In this document: piece after piece, positions 32,751-40,422 of the stretch
Numbering within the stretch: the stretch's first letter is position 1
Layout of the letters: each line of letters starts with the position of its first letter
Assembly: GCF_014641455.1 (NCBI RefSeq)
Contig: NZ_BMHT01000004.1
Location: forward strand, 92,025-156,024
Length of the DNA: 64,000 bases
Direction: 5' to 3'
Source: Hymenobacter cavernae
GTDB lineage: Bacteria > Bacteroidota > Bacteroidia > Cytophagales > Hymenobacteraceae
Made by a program: the position numbers and the translations under genes
The notes under the pieces: generated by a model
The model's database searches: none
What the model was told of the DNA's origin: nothing
What the model saw: the letters and a program-made list of their open reading frames with translations, nothing else

Positions 32751-34078
32751 CTTCCTTCGAGGAGCACCCCGAAATAATCCGGCGCACCCACCTGGCCGCC
32801 TTTAAAGTTTACTTCGACGTGGTGCAGAGGCGAACCGGGGGCAGCAGCCCGACACAGCGGCGCCCCTGGGCAGAGCGGGGCTATCATTTCCACGGCTTCA
32901 ATGCCCATGGCGCGGGCGGCATAGCTGGAGGTATCGCCGCCCGCCACTACGACTCGCTGAATGCCAGTCTGCTGCGCTATTTCTCTCCCGATCACACCTA
33001 GGATGGTACCTAGCTTTTCGGCGGCCAAACTTTGCTCGGGTGGGGCCGCACTACCATTTGTGTGCACCACCACGCTTTGACCCTGTTTAAGTAAAGCAAC
33101 GGCCGCTTGCTGGTAGCAGCGTACTTCTGAGCTCATATCTTCCTGAGCCGCCAGCCGGTGAGCATCCAGCACAACCTCGGCAAAACCGTTGGCCTTGGCC
33201 CAGGCTATCTGCCCCGCCGTAACGGGCGAACAGCTTCCCGACAACACCAACAACGGCGCCGCCCGGCCAGGGCTAGGCCATTCCGTTACCGGCGTCAGCA
33301 CGTTGTTTTGCGCCCAAAACTTGCCCAACGCCATTTCCACGCCCGACGACCCAACGGAGAACAGCGGCTTTTCCGGCGTGGTGTAGTAGTCAAGCGTCTC
33401 GCCAATGCCTAGCAATTGTTCCTCATACAAGGCGTCAAACAGGATAACTTCGGCGCCTTCCTGCACCTGCGCGGCCAGCGTTGCTTGAATCTCCGGTTGT
33501 GGCTTCGCGATTTGCAGAATGTCGAGCAGACCTAGCTTTTTGCTGGTTTGCTTGGCTAAGTGCAGCCGCAAGTCACTCTCATCGGCCGGCGTGATGGGGT
33601 GCTGGCGCATCGACGGATGCCGGTCGAGGCGGAAGATGGCGCCGTTGCTGCCGATTCCCATGCGGGCAAATAGATTTCCGAACACACAATACCGACCTAG
33701 GGTTGGCGCCGCGACCAGCAACGGCACGAACTCGTTGCCGAAAACCGTCTGTCCTACGTCAATGGCCCGGCCGATGCTGCCAATCATCGGCGATGAATCG
33801 AAGGTAGAGCACACCTTATAATGTACGTGCCGGGAACCTAGCTTTTGAAGGTCGGCAAAAGCTGCTTGCAACGTGGTTTGCATAGCCTCGGGCGGCATGG
33901 CGCGGGTCAGGCCGGCCACGCCGATGGCGTTAAGCTCGGGGTAGTTGGCTAGCTGCGCCAACGTCGGCGGCTCGATGAACAGCGCCGTTTTGGCCCCAGC
34001 CCGGCTGAGGAACTCCAGCGCATCGGTCGAGCCAGTGAAGTCGTCGCCGTAGTAGGCAAGGAGGAGGGGGCTGTTCAT
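32744..34078 (-). CDS. Four-carbon acid sugar kinase family protein (DUF1537), OiaK/OtnK-like
   Basis: 444 aa from the ATG at 34078; the open frame extends 91 codons upstream over the RuBisCO-like gene and is clearly spurious there. The N-terminal SBD_N domain has the hallmark YYGDDFTGSTDALEFLSRAGAKTALF (D12, D13, D19), then HYKVCSTFDSSP and GRYCVFGNLFA. The C-terminal NBD domain has LVLSGSCSPVTAGQIAWA and VVVAGGDTSSYAARAMGIEA. DUF1537 enzymes phosphorylate acid sugars: D-threonate, D-erythronate, L-threonate, 3-oxo-tetronates and 3-oxo-isoapionate. The start codon overlaps the RuBisCO-like stop (ATGA), implying coupled synthesis. The pairing with a RuBisCO-like protein favours a 3-oxo-isoapionate-type role. 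Confidence 0.93.
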   Translation of the reverse strand: MNSPLLLAYYGDDFTGSTDALEFLSRAGAKTALFIEPPTLAQLANYPELNAIGVAGLTRAMPPEAMQTTLQAAFADLQKLGSRHVHYKVCSTFDSSPMIGSIGRAIDVGQTVFGNEFVPLLVAAPTLGRYCVFGNLFARMGIGSNGAIFRLDRHPSMRQHPITPADESDLRLHLAKQTSKKLGLLDILQIAKPQPEIQATLAAQVQEGAEVILFDALYEEQLLGIGETLDYYTTPEKPLFSVGSSGVEMALGKFWAQNNVLTPVTEWPSPGRAAPLLVLSGSCSPVTAGQIAWAKANGFAEVVLDAHRLAAQEDMSSEVRCYQQAAVALLKQGQSVVVHTNGSAAPPEQSLAAEKLGTILGVIGREIAQQTGIQRVVVAGGDTSSYAARAMGIEAVEMIAPLCPGAPLCRAAAPGSPLHHVEVNFKGGQVGAPDYFGVLLEGRL

Positions 34079-35319
34079 TGGCCGCCAAACTTTTCGACCG
34101 ACTTCGCAAACTCGGGGTACTGATGGGCGGCTTCCGGCACGCTTAGCCCATCGACGGCCGCCTGCCAGGCTTGCTGTAGCGCCAGCACGCCCGCTTTCGG
34201 ACCCATCGGGTGAGCCAGGATGCCGCCGCCGGCCATGTAGAGCAAGTCGGTGGTTTGAGTGCGGCGGTAGGTTTCGGGCGCCTGCCCGCCCCACTGCCCT
34301 GACGACACCACTGGCAGCACCGAATAGCCGCCCAGCAGCGGCGTCAAACAAGCCTTAATAGACTGCACCACACTATCATCCGACTCCCAAAACTTGTTCT
34401 GAATGCCGTTGACGTGAATCTGATCGACGCCCGCCAGCCGCCACAGTTTCTGATACGCCATAAACTCGATACCTAGCAACGGGTGCCGCGTCAGCATGCC
34501 CCAGCCGTTGCGGTGCCCGTGAATAGCCAACGCGCGCTGGTCGCAGATTTTCTTGGTGCCGGCCAGGCCCACACTGTTCAGACTGACCATGGCGCAGGTG
34601 CCGCCGCTGGTCACCACTTTCTCGTAGCGGCGCAGCATCTCGTCGATTTCGCCGCTGATGTTGAAGGCATACATCACCTTCTTGCCGGTGCGGTCGGCGT
34701 GGCGGTTGACGACGTCCATCACCGCGTCCACGCGTGCCTCGAAGGGCGAGTTGGCGGCAGCGGCTTGCAGCTCATCATCCTTCACGAAGTCGATGCCGGC
34801 TTCGGCAAGCGAGGCGACCAGGTCGGCGGTTTGCTGGGGCGTCAGGCCGATGCTAGGTTTGATGATGGTGCCAATGAGCGGCCGCTCGTACACTTGGGTT
34901 AGCTCGCGGCAGCCTTCAATGCCGAACGCCGGTCCGGCGTAATGATCTGCATACGAAGCGGGTATATCAATATCCAGCAGCTTCAACCCGGTAAACTGGC
35001 GGATTTCATACAAGTTGCCCTGCAGGGTAGAAACGAGCACCGGCAGGTTATAGCCAAAGTTCTCAATCGACCACGACACCTTTACCAGCGCCCGGGTATA
35101 CACGCCCGAACCCTGCGCGGGGCTCGGTATGGCGGGTTGCTTAACCGTTTCCAGGTGCTCCACCGACTCCACGCGGGCGGCAAACCGCTGCTTCAGTTCC
35201 GCCGTTTCGCCCGGCACCGCCACAAACGTCCCAGACGACTGCTCGCCCGCCAGCACTGCCGCGGCGGCTTCCGGGCTGAAGGGTGTTTCGATATAGTAAG
35301 TAGCGGTGATGCGTTCCAT
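34075..35319 (-). CDS. RuBisCO-like protein (form IV), candidate acid-sugar-phosphate decarboxylase or hydrolase
   Basis: 414 aa from the ATG at 35319; the upstream extension to 35376 is encoded by an intergenic repeat. It has the RuBisCO large-subunit fold: a ferredoxin-like N-domain, then a TIM barrel. Active-site equivalents are K154 (GTIIKPSIGL), the carbamylation/Mg site K180-D-D-E183 (FVKDDE), H267/H269 (IHGHRNG), H302 and K309 (HVNGIQNK, with the H-x6-K spacing of RuBisCO loop 6), and the phosphate loop AGGGILAHPMG. The second lysine of the K-P-K motif is Ser (KPS), which argues against CO2-fixing RuBisCO. Known relatives beside DUF1537 kinases are OiaX (3-oxo-isoapionate-4-phosphate decarboxylase) and OiaT (transcarboxylase/hydrolase). 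The stop overlaps the kinase start. It is the key gene of this PUL. Confidence 0.93.
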   Translation of the reverse strand: MERITATYYIETPFSPEAAAAVLAGEQSSGTFVAVPGETAELKQRFAARVESVEHLETVKQPAIPSPAQGSGVYTRALVKVSWSIENFGYNLPVLVSTLQGNLYEIRQFTGLKLLDIDIPASYADHYAGPAFGIEGCRELTQVYERPLIGTIIKPSIGLTPQQTADLVASLAEAGIDFVKDDELQAAAANSPFEARVDAVMDVVNRHADRTGKKVMYAFNISGEIDEMLRRYEKVVTSGGTCAMVSLNSVGLAGTKKICDQRALAIHGHRNGWGMLTRHPLLGIEFMAYQKLWRLAGVDQIHVNGIQNKFWESDDSVVQSIKACLTPLLGGYSVLPVVSSGQWGGQAPETYRRTQTTDLLYMAGGGILAHPMGPKAGVLALQQAWQAAVDGLSVPEAAHQYPEFAKSVEKFGGQ

Positions 35320-35331
35320 GAAGTTGGTGTT

Positions 35332-35472
35332 GTAGGAACGCGCCACGGCGCGTTCAATCGTTGCTGACGCGTCCAATCATTGCCGACGCGTTCAATCGTT
35401 GTTGATACGTTCAGTTCTGCCAAAAATCGTTCAGGCGGTGCAGGCGCCGAACGCGCTGTGGCGCGTTCCTAC
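35332..35472. repeat. 24-bp inverted repeat (GTAGGAACGCGCC) with a 19-nt tandem repeat inside
   Basis: The arms at 35332-35355 and 35449-35472 are complementary with one mismatch. Inside, a 19-nt unit (GACGCGTTCAATCGTTGCT-like) is repeated three times from 35347 to 35403, with a partial fourth. It lies between the TIM-barrel gene and the RuBisCO-like gene, so it could set relative expression of the two. Confidence 0.85.
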
Positions 35473-35476
35473 GTAG

Positions 35477-36376
35477 TTAGCTAGCTTGGAAAATCGACTT
35501 CAGATAGGCCGTATTCGCGCCGAAGTTCTTCTTGACGTTGCGCGGGTCGTTGGCGTCGCGCGAGCGTTCAATCACCAGCCAGCCTTGCCAGTTCATGTCG
35601 GTCAGGGTCTGCTTCACGCGGTTCATGTCCAGGCGCGTGTTGTTCTGGAGCCACACGCCGTCTTCGTCGGTGCAGTGCATCTGGCAGATCCTCTTGGGAC
35701 CTAGGATCTTCAACTCCTCGTTCAGGTCGCGACCAGCTTTCAGCGGATTCGAGAAGTTGAAGTAAATCTGGATGTGCTTGGAGTTGATGTCGTGCAGCAG
35801 CTCCACCTCACCTTTGGCATCCAGCGCCGTTTCAATGCCGATAACAACGCCGGCTTTCTTCGCCATCTTACCCACCACTTTCAGACGCTCCACGATGGCG
35901 GGGCGCAGCTCGGGGTTCTTCACCAGGTCGCCTTGAGTGCCGAGGGGCAGAAACGCCACCTTCACATTCATGGCCTTCATCGTGTCGATGCAATCCTGCA
36001 CCATGCGCTGGTACGTGGGGCGGGTGGCAAACGACTGCGCGTAAAAACCCGTCATGGCCAACGAGCAGATTTCCAGGTTCAGCTCCTTGGCTTTATCGAG
36101 AAACTGTTGGCGGATTTCCGGCTTCGCCAGCTGACTATCAAACGTTTCACGCTGACCTAGGCCGCCCATATCAATTTCAACTCCATCGGCCCCAATGTCT
36201 TTGGTGAGCTGAAGGGCACCTAGCTTTTGCCGCTTCAGAATCATCAGGTCTACCACGGCAATCTTGTAGGTGAGCTTTTTCGGCTTGGCCTTTAAGAGGT
36301 TAGGCAACAACAAGCCCCCGGTAAGCAGCAGACTGCTTTTTAGAAAAGTGCGACGGGTGAGGGAGTTAGTGGACAT
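35477..36376 (-). CDS. Exported sugar phosphate isomerase/epimerase-like TIM-barrel protein
   Basis: 299 aa. The N-terminus is Tat-like: LTRRTFLKSSLLLTGGLLLP. The rest is an AP-endonuclease-2/xylose-isomerase-like barrel with TKDIGADGVEIDMGGLGQRE, VIGIETALDAKG (metal Glu), HIQIYFNFSNPL and ICQMHCTDEDGVWLQ (metal His/Asp). Such exported paralogues of hexulose isomerases are frequent in Bacteroidota carbohydrate loci, and their substrates are mostly unknown. The family includes 3-keto-sugar isomerases and decarboxylases, so a step on an oxidised sugar in the periplasm is plausible here (inference). It is separated from the SASA gene by the 36398-36506 repeat. Confidence 0.87.
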   Translation of the reverse strand: MSTNSLTRRTFLKSSLLLTGGLLLPNLLKAKPKKLTYKIAVVDLMILKRQKLGALQLTKDIGADGVEIDMGGLGQRETFDSQLAKPEIRQQFLDKAKELNLEICSLAMTGFYAQSFATRPTYQRMVQDCIDTMKAMNVKVAFLPLGTQGDLVKNPELRPAIVERLKVVGKMAKKAGVVIGIETALDAKGEVELLHDINSKHIQIYFNFSNPLKAGRDLNEELKILGPKRICQMHCTDEDGVWLQNNTRLDMNRVKQTLTDMNWQGWLVIERSRDANDPRNVKKNFGANTAYLKSIFQAS

Positions 36377-36397
36377 GGGGGCGAGGAGGATTGAGGA

Positions 36398-36506
36398 CGT
36401 TTTTAGCCCGCAGAAGGCGCAGTGTTTTCGCAGAGGGCGCAGAGTCGTTCTAGAGCAGCCTCAGCGTCTTCTGCGAAAACACTGCGTCCTCTGCGGGCTA
36501 AAAACG
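36398..36506. repeat. 37-bp inverted repeat between SASA and TIM-barrel genes
   Basis: The arms at 36398-36434 (CGTTTTTAGCCCGCAGAA...) and 36470-36506 are reverse complements with two mismatches. The T/A tracts at the outer ends give terminator-like ends on both strands. Confidence 0.88.
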
Positions 36507-36513
36507 CATGGGT

Positions 36514-37953
36514 TTACTTGCTAGCTTTCAGTTCTATATCTGGCTTATCGGTGCGGAAAGGCCGAGCCGGCAGGCCAGACGTCGAGAACAGGTTTGGTTG
36601 TGCGGCCTCGTCCCAGCCGAAGCGGACGGCCACCGGGCTAGGTACACTCTTCGCCGAAACCAGCACCTGCTTTCCCTTTATGCGCGCCTGCGCCGGCACG
36701 AAAACACCATCGGCACCAGCTACCATAAAGTCGGTAAGAGGCTTGCCATCTTTGCTGATCAGCCGCCCGGTCGTTGGTTCAAATGAAAGCGTAGCAACCT
36801 TGCCTTTCACCGTCATGCTGCGGTACACCGGCGAGACAGATATATCTTTCCATTCGTAGGTAGAAGCCAGAGCCAGCCGCGCCAGCCGCCGCCCGATTTC
36901 CCACTTATAAGGCGGGTGGATGTCGCTGAGGTTGGTAGCTAGGTCCGTCGTGACGATCAGGCCAGTGTTAGGCACTTGCAAGACAGCTTCTTGCGCCTCC
37001 CTGAATTTCGGCAGCGTTTCCTTGGACCGTACCACCGTTGAGGTCGATTCGGAGTACTTGAACGGGGCGAGCTGCACGTAGTAGAAGGGCAGGCCAGGGT
37101 CGTGCCACGCGGCGCGCCAGCTCTGAATCAGCGTCGTCATCTTGTGCGTGTAGGTCGTCGTTTCGGACAGGAAACAGTTGGTCTCGCCTTGGTACCACAG
37201 AAATCCTTTTACCGTGAACGGCGCCAGCGGCCGGATCATCGGCTCGTAGAACTTGCCGGGGTCGCCCTCCACTTTTTGGCTGGCATAGTAAGTGTCCGCC
37301 TGAAACGCTTCCACCGAAATCCAGGGCTCGATGCGGCTGCCGGGCACGGCCGATGAAATGACGCCCACCGGCACCCCTAGCTTTTGGTGCAGCTCTTTGG
37401 CGAAGAAATAAGCCGGCGCCGAAAACGACCGCAATGCCGAATCCTGGGCGATGCTCCAGCCGCGGTGCAGCGAATCGGGCTTGGCTAGCTCTTTCCGGTT
37501 GACCAGGAAAATGCGAATGGCCGGGTCGTGGGCGCGCTCCAATTCATGTACGGCGCTGCTGTCGGCGGTGGGCGGCAGCTTCACTTTGCTGTTTTTGCGC
37601 ATGGTGTACTCCATGTTCGATTGGCCGGAGCACAGCCACACTTCGCCCACCAGCACGTCGTGCAGCCGGATGGTGTTGCTACCGCTGATGACCAGTTCGG
37701 CCGGCACAGCGGAGGCCGCCAGCGGTTGCATCGTCACCTGCCAGTTGCCGGCGGCATCCGCAACGGTGCGCGGCTGCTGCCCCGCAAACTGCACCGCCAC
37801 CGACTCGCCCGGCGCCGCTTTGCCCCAGATGGTTACGGGCTTATTGCGCTGCAACACCATGTTGTGGCCCAACACCCTAGGCAATACAATCCTAGCCTGC
37901 GCTGGTAGTGCCAAGGCAAGGAGCAACACCCAGAATAGTCCGTTTTTTAGCAT
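36514..37953 (-). CDS. Sialate O-acetylesterase-like (SASA) carbohydrate esterase
   Basis: 479 aa from the ATG at 37953 (signal peptide MLKNGLFWVLLLALALPAQA); the 28-codon upstream extension comes from an intergenic repeat. The N-terminal beta-sandwich has VLPRVLGHNMVLQRNKPVTIWG. The SGNH-type esterase core has the nucleophile S112 in VWLCSGQSNMEYTM, the GxSR element in AVPGSRIEPW, WYQGETNC, and the acid/base pair in LSDIHPPYKWEIGRRLA. These enzymes remove O-acetyl groups. In a pectin PUL the likely role is deacetylation of acetylated pectin to give the lyase and hydrolases access (inference). It should be periplasmic or outer-membrane associated. Confidence 0.93.
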   Translation of the reverse strand: MLKNGLFWVLLLALALPAQARIVLPRVLGHNMVLQRNKPVTIWGKAAPGESVAVQFAGQQPRTVADAAGNWQVTMQPLAASAVPAELVISGSNTIRLHDVLVGEVWLCSGQSNMEYTMRKNSKVKLPPTADSSAVHELERAHDPAIRIFLVNRKELAKPDSLHRGWSIAQDSALRSFSAPAYFFAKELHQKLGVPVGVISSAVPGSRIEPWISVEAFQADTYYASQKVEGDPGKFYEPMIRPLAPFTVKGFLWYQGETNCFLSETTTYTHKMTTLIQSWRAAWHDPGLPFYYVQLAPFKYSESTSTVVRSKETLPKFREAQEAVLQVPNTGLIVTTDLATNLSDIHPPYKWEIGRRLARLALASTYEWKDISVSPVYRSMTVKGKVATLSFEPTTGRLISKDGKPLTDFMVAGADGVFVPAQARIKGKQVLVSAKSVPSPVAVRFGWDEAAQPNLFSTSGLPARPFRTDKPDIELKASK

Positions 37954-37974
37954 TCTCTTAGGTTTGCGCGGCTT

Positions 37975-38091
37975 GTAGGAACGCGCCCCGGCGCGTTCGT
38001 CGTCCGCGCCGCCCGCATGACCCTGGACGAAAATCAATTATTGCTCAACGGATAGTAGGAACGCGCCGTGGCACGTTCCTACTATCCGTTG
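37975..38091. repeat. GTAGGAACGCGCC repeats; nested 18-bp hairpin
   Basis: A copy of GTAGGAACGCGCC at 37975 is followed by a self-contained hairpin, CAACGGATAGTAGGAACG (38046-38063) with CGTTCCTACTATCCGTTG (38074-38091). It is the same family as 35332-35472 and fills the gap between the pectate lyase and SASA genes. Confidence 0.85.
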
Positions 38092-38109
38092 ATGCTCCTA
38101 AAACCTAGG

Positions 38110-39822
38110 TTATTTCTGGCTTATCGTCTTGTCCGGCGAAAAGGCCTTGGCCTCTTTCTTTCGGCTCACCGACTTCGATGACGAGCCTGAGGGTTTCACC
38201 TCCTTAATCGGCACCACGCTGTTGAGGTAGTTTTCAATGTTGGTGTAGCCGTCCTTGCCTTTCACGAGGCTAGCATCGGTGGCGCTGTTAGGGTTCAGGC
38301 CGTGCTTCTTTTCGTAGTCGTCGGGCATACCGTCTTTATCCGAGTCCGTGTAGGGCGTGCCGGCGTAGGTTGGGTAGCCGCCCACCTGAATGGGGTCGGT
38401 GATGATGCCTTGCTTGTACGAATCGATGGGCAGGCGGCGGTGCTTGAACTGCGTGGTGGGCAGCGCCACGCCTTCTTTGTAGTCAATCTTGCCGGTTTGC
38501 ACCTGCTTCACTACCCGCGTATCGACCGGGTCGCGCTTCGGGAGGGTAGCACCAGCGTTTTCCAGCACGTAGGAGTAGGCTTTTTCGGCAGGCACGATGG
38601 TCAGCTCCGGCATTGGCAGGGGCTGATTTACCCGCATGTTGGCCGTGTACTCGCCCGCATTCGGCAGCTCCTCCACCTGCACGCCACCATCCCAGTTGTC
38701 CTTGGTAACCTTGGCATTACCATCTACAATATTGCCCTCCACGTAGGCGCGGCCGTAAGTATGATACTTCAGCTTGCTGCGGCCCGATTCCGGCTTGAGA
38801 ATCCGGTGACCGATGGGCGTGTCTTTCGGCGTAGAAGGGCCGGGCTTGTAGTAGTTGTTGATAATATTGTACATGGCCCGGTAGTCGCCGCCGTCGGTGG
38901 AGCGGTGCACCCAGTTGAATACCACGTTGTTGGCGAAGTTGAAAATGCCGTTCCAGCCAATCGACGGGTTGCGGCCCGCGTTGTCGGCCCACAGGTTGCG
39001 CATAAACGTGCAGTTCTCGCCACCCAGGGTGCTGCCAAACGCGTGATTCCAGGTGTCAAGCGACTCCGAGAAGATCGAGTTCTGAATGGTGATGTTCACC
39101 GTACCTAGCTTCTGCTCCGGGATGCCGGTGCTGTCGTTGTACATGTGGCGGTACATCGACATGTTCTCGTCCAGGCCCCAGCTGGCCGAAACGTGGTCAA
39201 TCATGATGTTGCCGATCGGGTTGCCCCCGATGGCGTCGTCGCGGCGGCCCACGTTGGTTTCGCCCCGGCGGAAGCGCATATACCTGATAATCACGTCGTG
39301 GGTGTTAATCCAAACTGATTCGCCCGCCACGCACACGCCATCACCGGGCGCCGTCTGGCCCGCAATGGTGATGTAAGGAGCGCGAATCATCAGCGGGCTT
39401 TTCAGGCGAATAATGCCGGCCACGTTGAACACCACCGTGCGGGCGCCGCCCTGCTCGCAGGCTTCGCGCAGCGTACCGGGGCCGCTGTCTTCCAAACTCG
39501 TCACGACATACACCTTGCCGCCGCGGCCCCCAAACGAATGAGCGCCACCGCCTTCAGCCCCCGGAAAAGCTAGCAGGGGCGACTGCGGCAGATCAATCGG
39601 GCGGGCTGCCCACGGAATGTAGGGCTTGCCTTGCAGGGCTTCCTGCTTGATAATCGGGTAGGCCTTATTCCAGGCAATATCCGACTGGCGCCGGGCCTCG
39701 GTCATGAGCGCATCGCTGGCTTTCTGCACGTCGGACGGAATCTGCGGATACTGCGCCAACGCAACCTGTTGCGTCGATACGAAAGCGGCTAAGGCGCAAA
39801 AGGAAGCAAGGTGTTTTTTCAT
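38110..39822 (-). CDS. Pectate lyase, PL1 family
   Basis: 570 aa. Signal peptide residues 1-23. A parallel beta-helix pectate lyase core starts at LLAFPGAEGGGAHSFGGRGGKVYVVTSLEDSGPGTLREAC, with VVFNVAGIIRLKSPLMIRAPYITIAGQTAPGDGV, WINTHDVIIRYMRFRRGE, IMIDHVSASWGLDENMSMY and NNVVFNWVHRSTDGGD. This fits the Bacteroidota PL1 subgroup acting on homogalacturonan. Around residue 490 a DSDKDGMPDDYEKKHGLNP segment is a thrombospondin type-3-like Ca-binding loop. The C-terminus is Ser/Lys-rich with no Por tail. It cleaves alpha-1,4-galacturonan by beta-elimination, probably at the cell surface or in the periplasm. It is the first gene of the minus-strand PUL. Confidence 0.95.
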   Translation of the reverse strand: MKKHLASFCALAAFVSTQQVALAQYPQIPSDVQKASDALMTEARRQSDIAWNKAYPIIKQEALQGKPYIPWAARPIDLPQSPLLAFPGAEGGGAHSFGGRGGKVYVVTSLEDSGPGTLREACEQGGARTVVFNVAGIIRLKSPLMIRAPYITIAGQTAPGDGVCVAGESVWINTHDVIIRYMRFRRGETNVGRRDDAIGGNPIGNIMIDHVSASWGLDENMSMYRHMYNDSTGIPEQKLGTVNITIQNSIFSESLDTWNHAFGSTLGGENCTFMRNLWADNAGRNPSIGWNGIFNFANNVVFNWVHRSTDGGDYRAMYNIINNYYKPGPSTPKDTPIGHRILKPESGRSKLKYHTYGRAYVEGNIVDGNAKVTKDNWDGGVQVEELPNAGEYTANMRVNQPLPMPELTIVPAEKAYSYVLENAGATLPKRDPVDTRVVKQVQTGKIDYKEGVALPTTQFKHRRLPIDSYKQGIITDPIQVGGYPTYAGTPYTDSDKDGMPDDYEKKHGLNPNSATDASLVKGKDGYTNIENYLNSVVPIKEVKPSGSSSKSVSRKKEAKAFSPDKTISQK

Positions 39823-39882
39823 GAACTGCGTGGGTTTTTTAACCGCAGCTAAGTAAGACTACAAAACCCGCCGACACCTATA

Positions 39883-39915
39883 CCATTTTTTCGACCCTCT
39901 GTAGGATATTATCAT
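39883..39915 (-). promoter_or_regulatory. Conserved upstream element of the pectate lyase gene (motif copy B)
   Basis: On the minus strand this reads ATGATAATATCCTACAGA followed by GGGTCGAAAAAATGG. TCCTA starts 85 nt before the ATG at 39822, almost the same distance as copy A (86 nt). Confidence 0.5.
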
Positions 39916-40327
39916 TCGTGATTGTGGAGGTGCGTAACTGGCTTGCTCAGAGGCAAAAGCCGGAGAATTTTGCCTCTGAGCCAGTTCATGATAGGCGGTG
40001 AAGATGCTAGAAGAATAGCAGGGCTTGCAGCTGATTCATCCTAGCTATTTGGGCCACCTTTTATAAGAGAATCAATTCTGCTCTTTTGGATTTGCCTGGG
40101 TAAGATAGTATAGCGACTTTCTCTGCCAGGCTCTCGCTCGATACGTGCTACTATACCGCTTTTCAAAGCCGACTTGGGCCTGATGGTATTACTCTGAGAG
40201 CTAGATTTCACCTTCTTGTCGGCTATGGTAACATGTTACAATAGCAAGGGGATATTCTATAAAAGTGTCTGAAGTTTCTCCAATACTTCTGACCTAGGTT
40301 ACTTCGAGGCAGGCTGCCCCAAAACAC

Positions 40328-40384
40328 ATAAAAAAGCCTGACCTAGGTTCTGCTGAGAGCAGAACCTAGGTCAGGCTTTTTTAT
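40328..40384. terminator. 27-bp perfect bidirectional terminator containing ACCTAGGT
   Basis: ATAAAAAAGCCTGACCTAGG... (40328-40354) and its exact complement (40358-40384) flank a 3-nt loop GAG. A6/T6 tracts on both sides give a U-tail in either direction. ACCTAGGT sits in the middle of each arm. It terminates the NHL/TIG gene (minus). Confidence 0.9.
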
Positions 40385-40422
40385 AGCTTGGAACCGTGTG
40401 CTTCGCTTCGGGTTAGCTAACG

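Larger units (their letters stand above)
39823..40422. other. 600-bp regulatory/non-coding spacer
   Basis: No gene seen. It holds motif copy B (39883-39915), a hairpin at 39936-39986 with a 4-nt bulge (AACTGGCT...CTCAGAGGCAAAA facing TTTTGCCTCTGAGCCAGTT), and the strong bidirectional terminator at 40328-40384. The rest is unremarkable. Confidence 0.6.

Noticed and set aside
34078..34351. N-terminal extension of the DUF1537 kinase
   Set aside because: It overlaps the RuBisCO-like gene in another frame and has no similarity to the family; the ATGA-coupled start at 34078 fits the domain start.
34075..35319. True CO2-fixing RuBisCO
   Set aside because: KPK is changed to KPS and no small subunit or phosphoribulokinase is present; the context is acid-sugar catabolism.
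35319..35376. Upstream start of the RuBisCO-like protein
   Set aside because: The extra 19 residues are encoded by the GTAGGAACGCG repeat element.
35347..35403. CRISPR-like array
   Set aside because: The units are contiguous 19-nt tandem repeats without spacers, and no cas genes are present.
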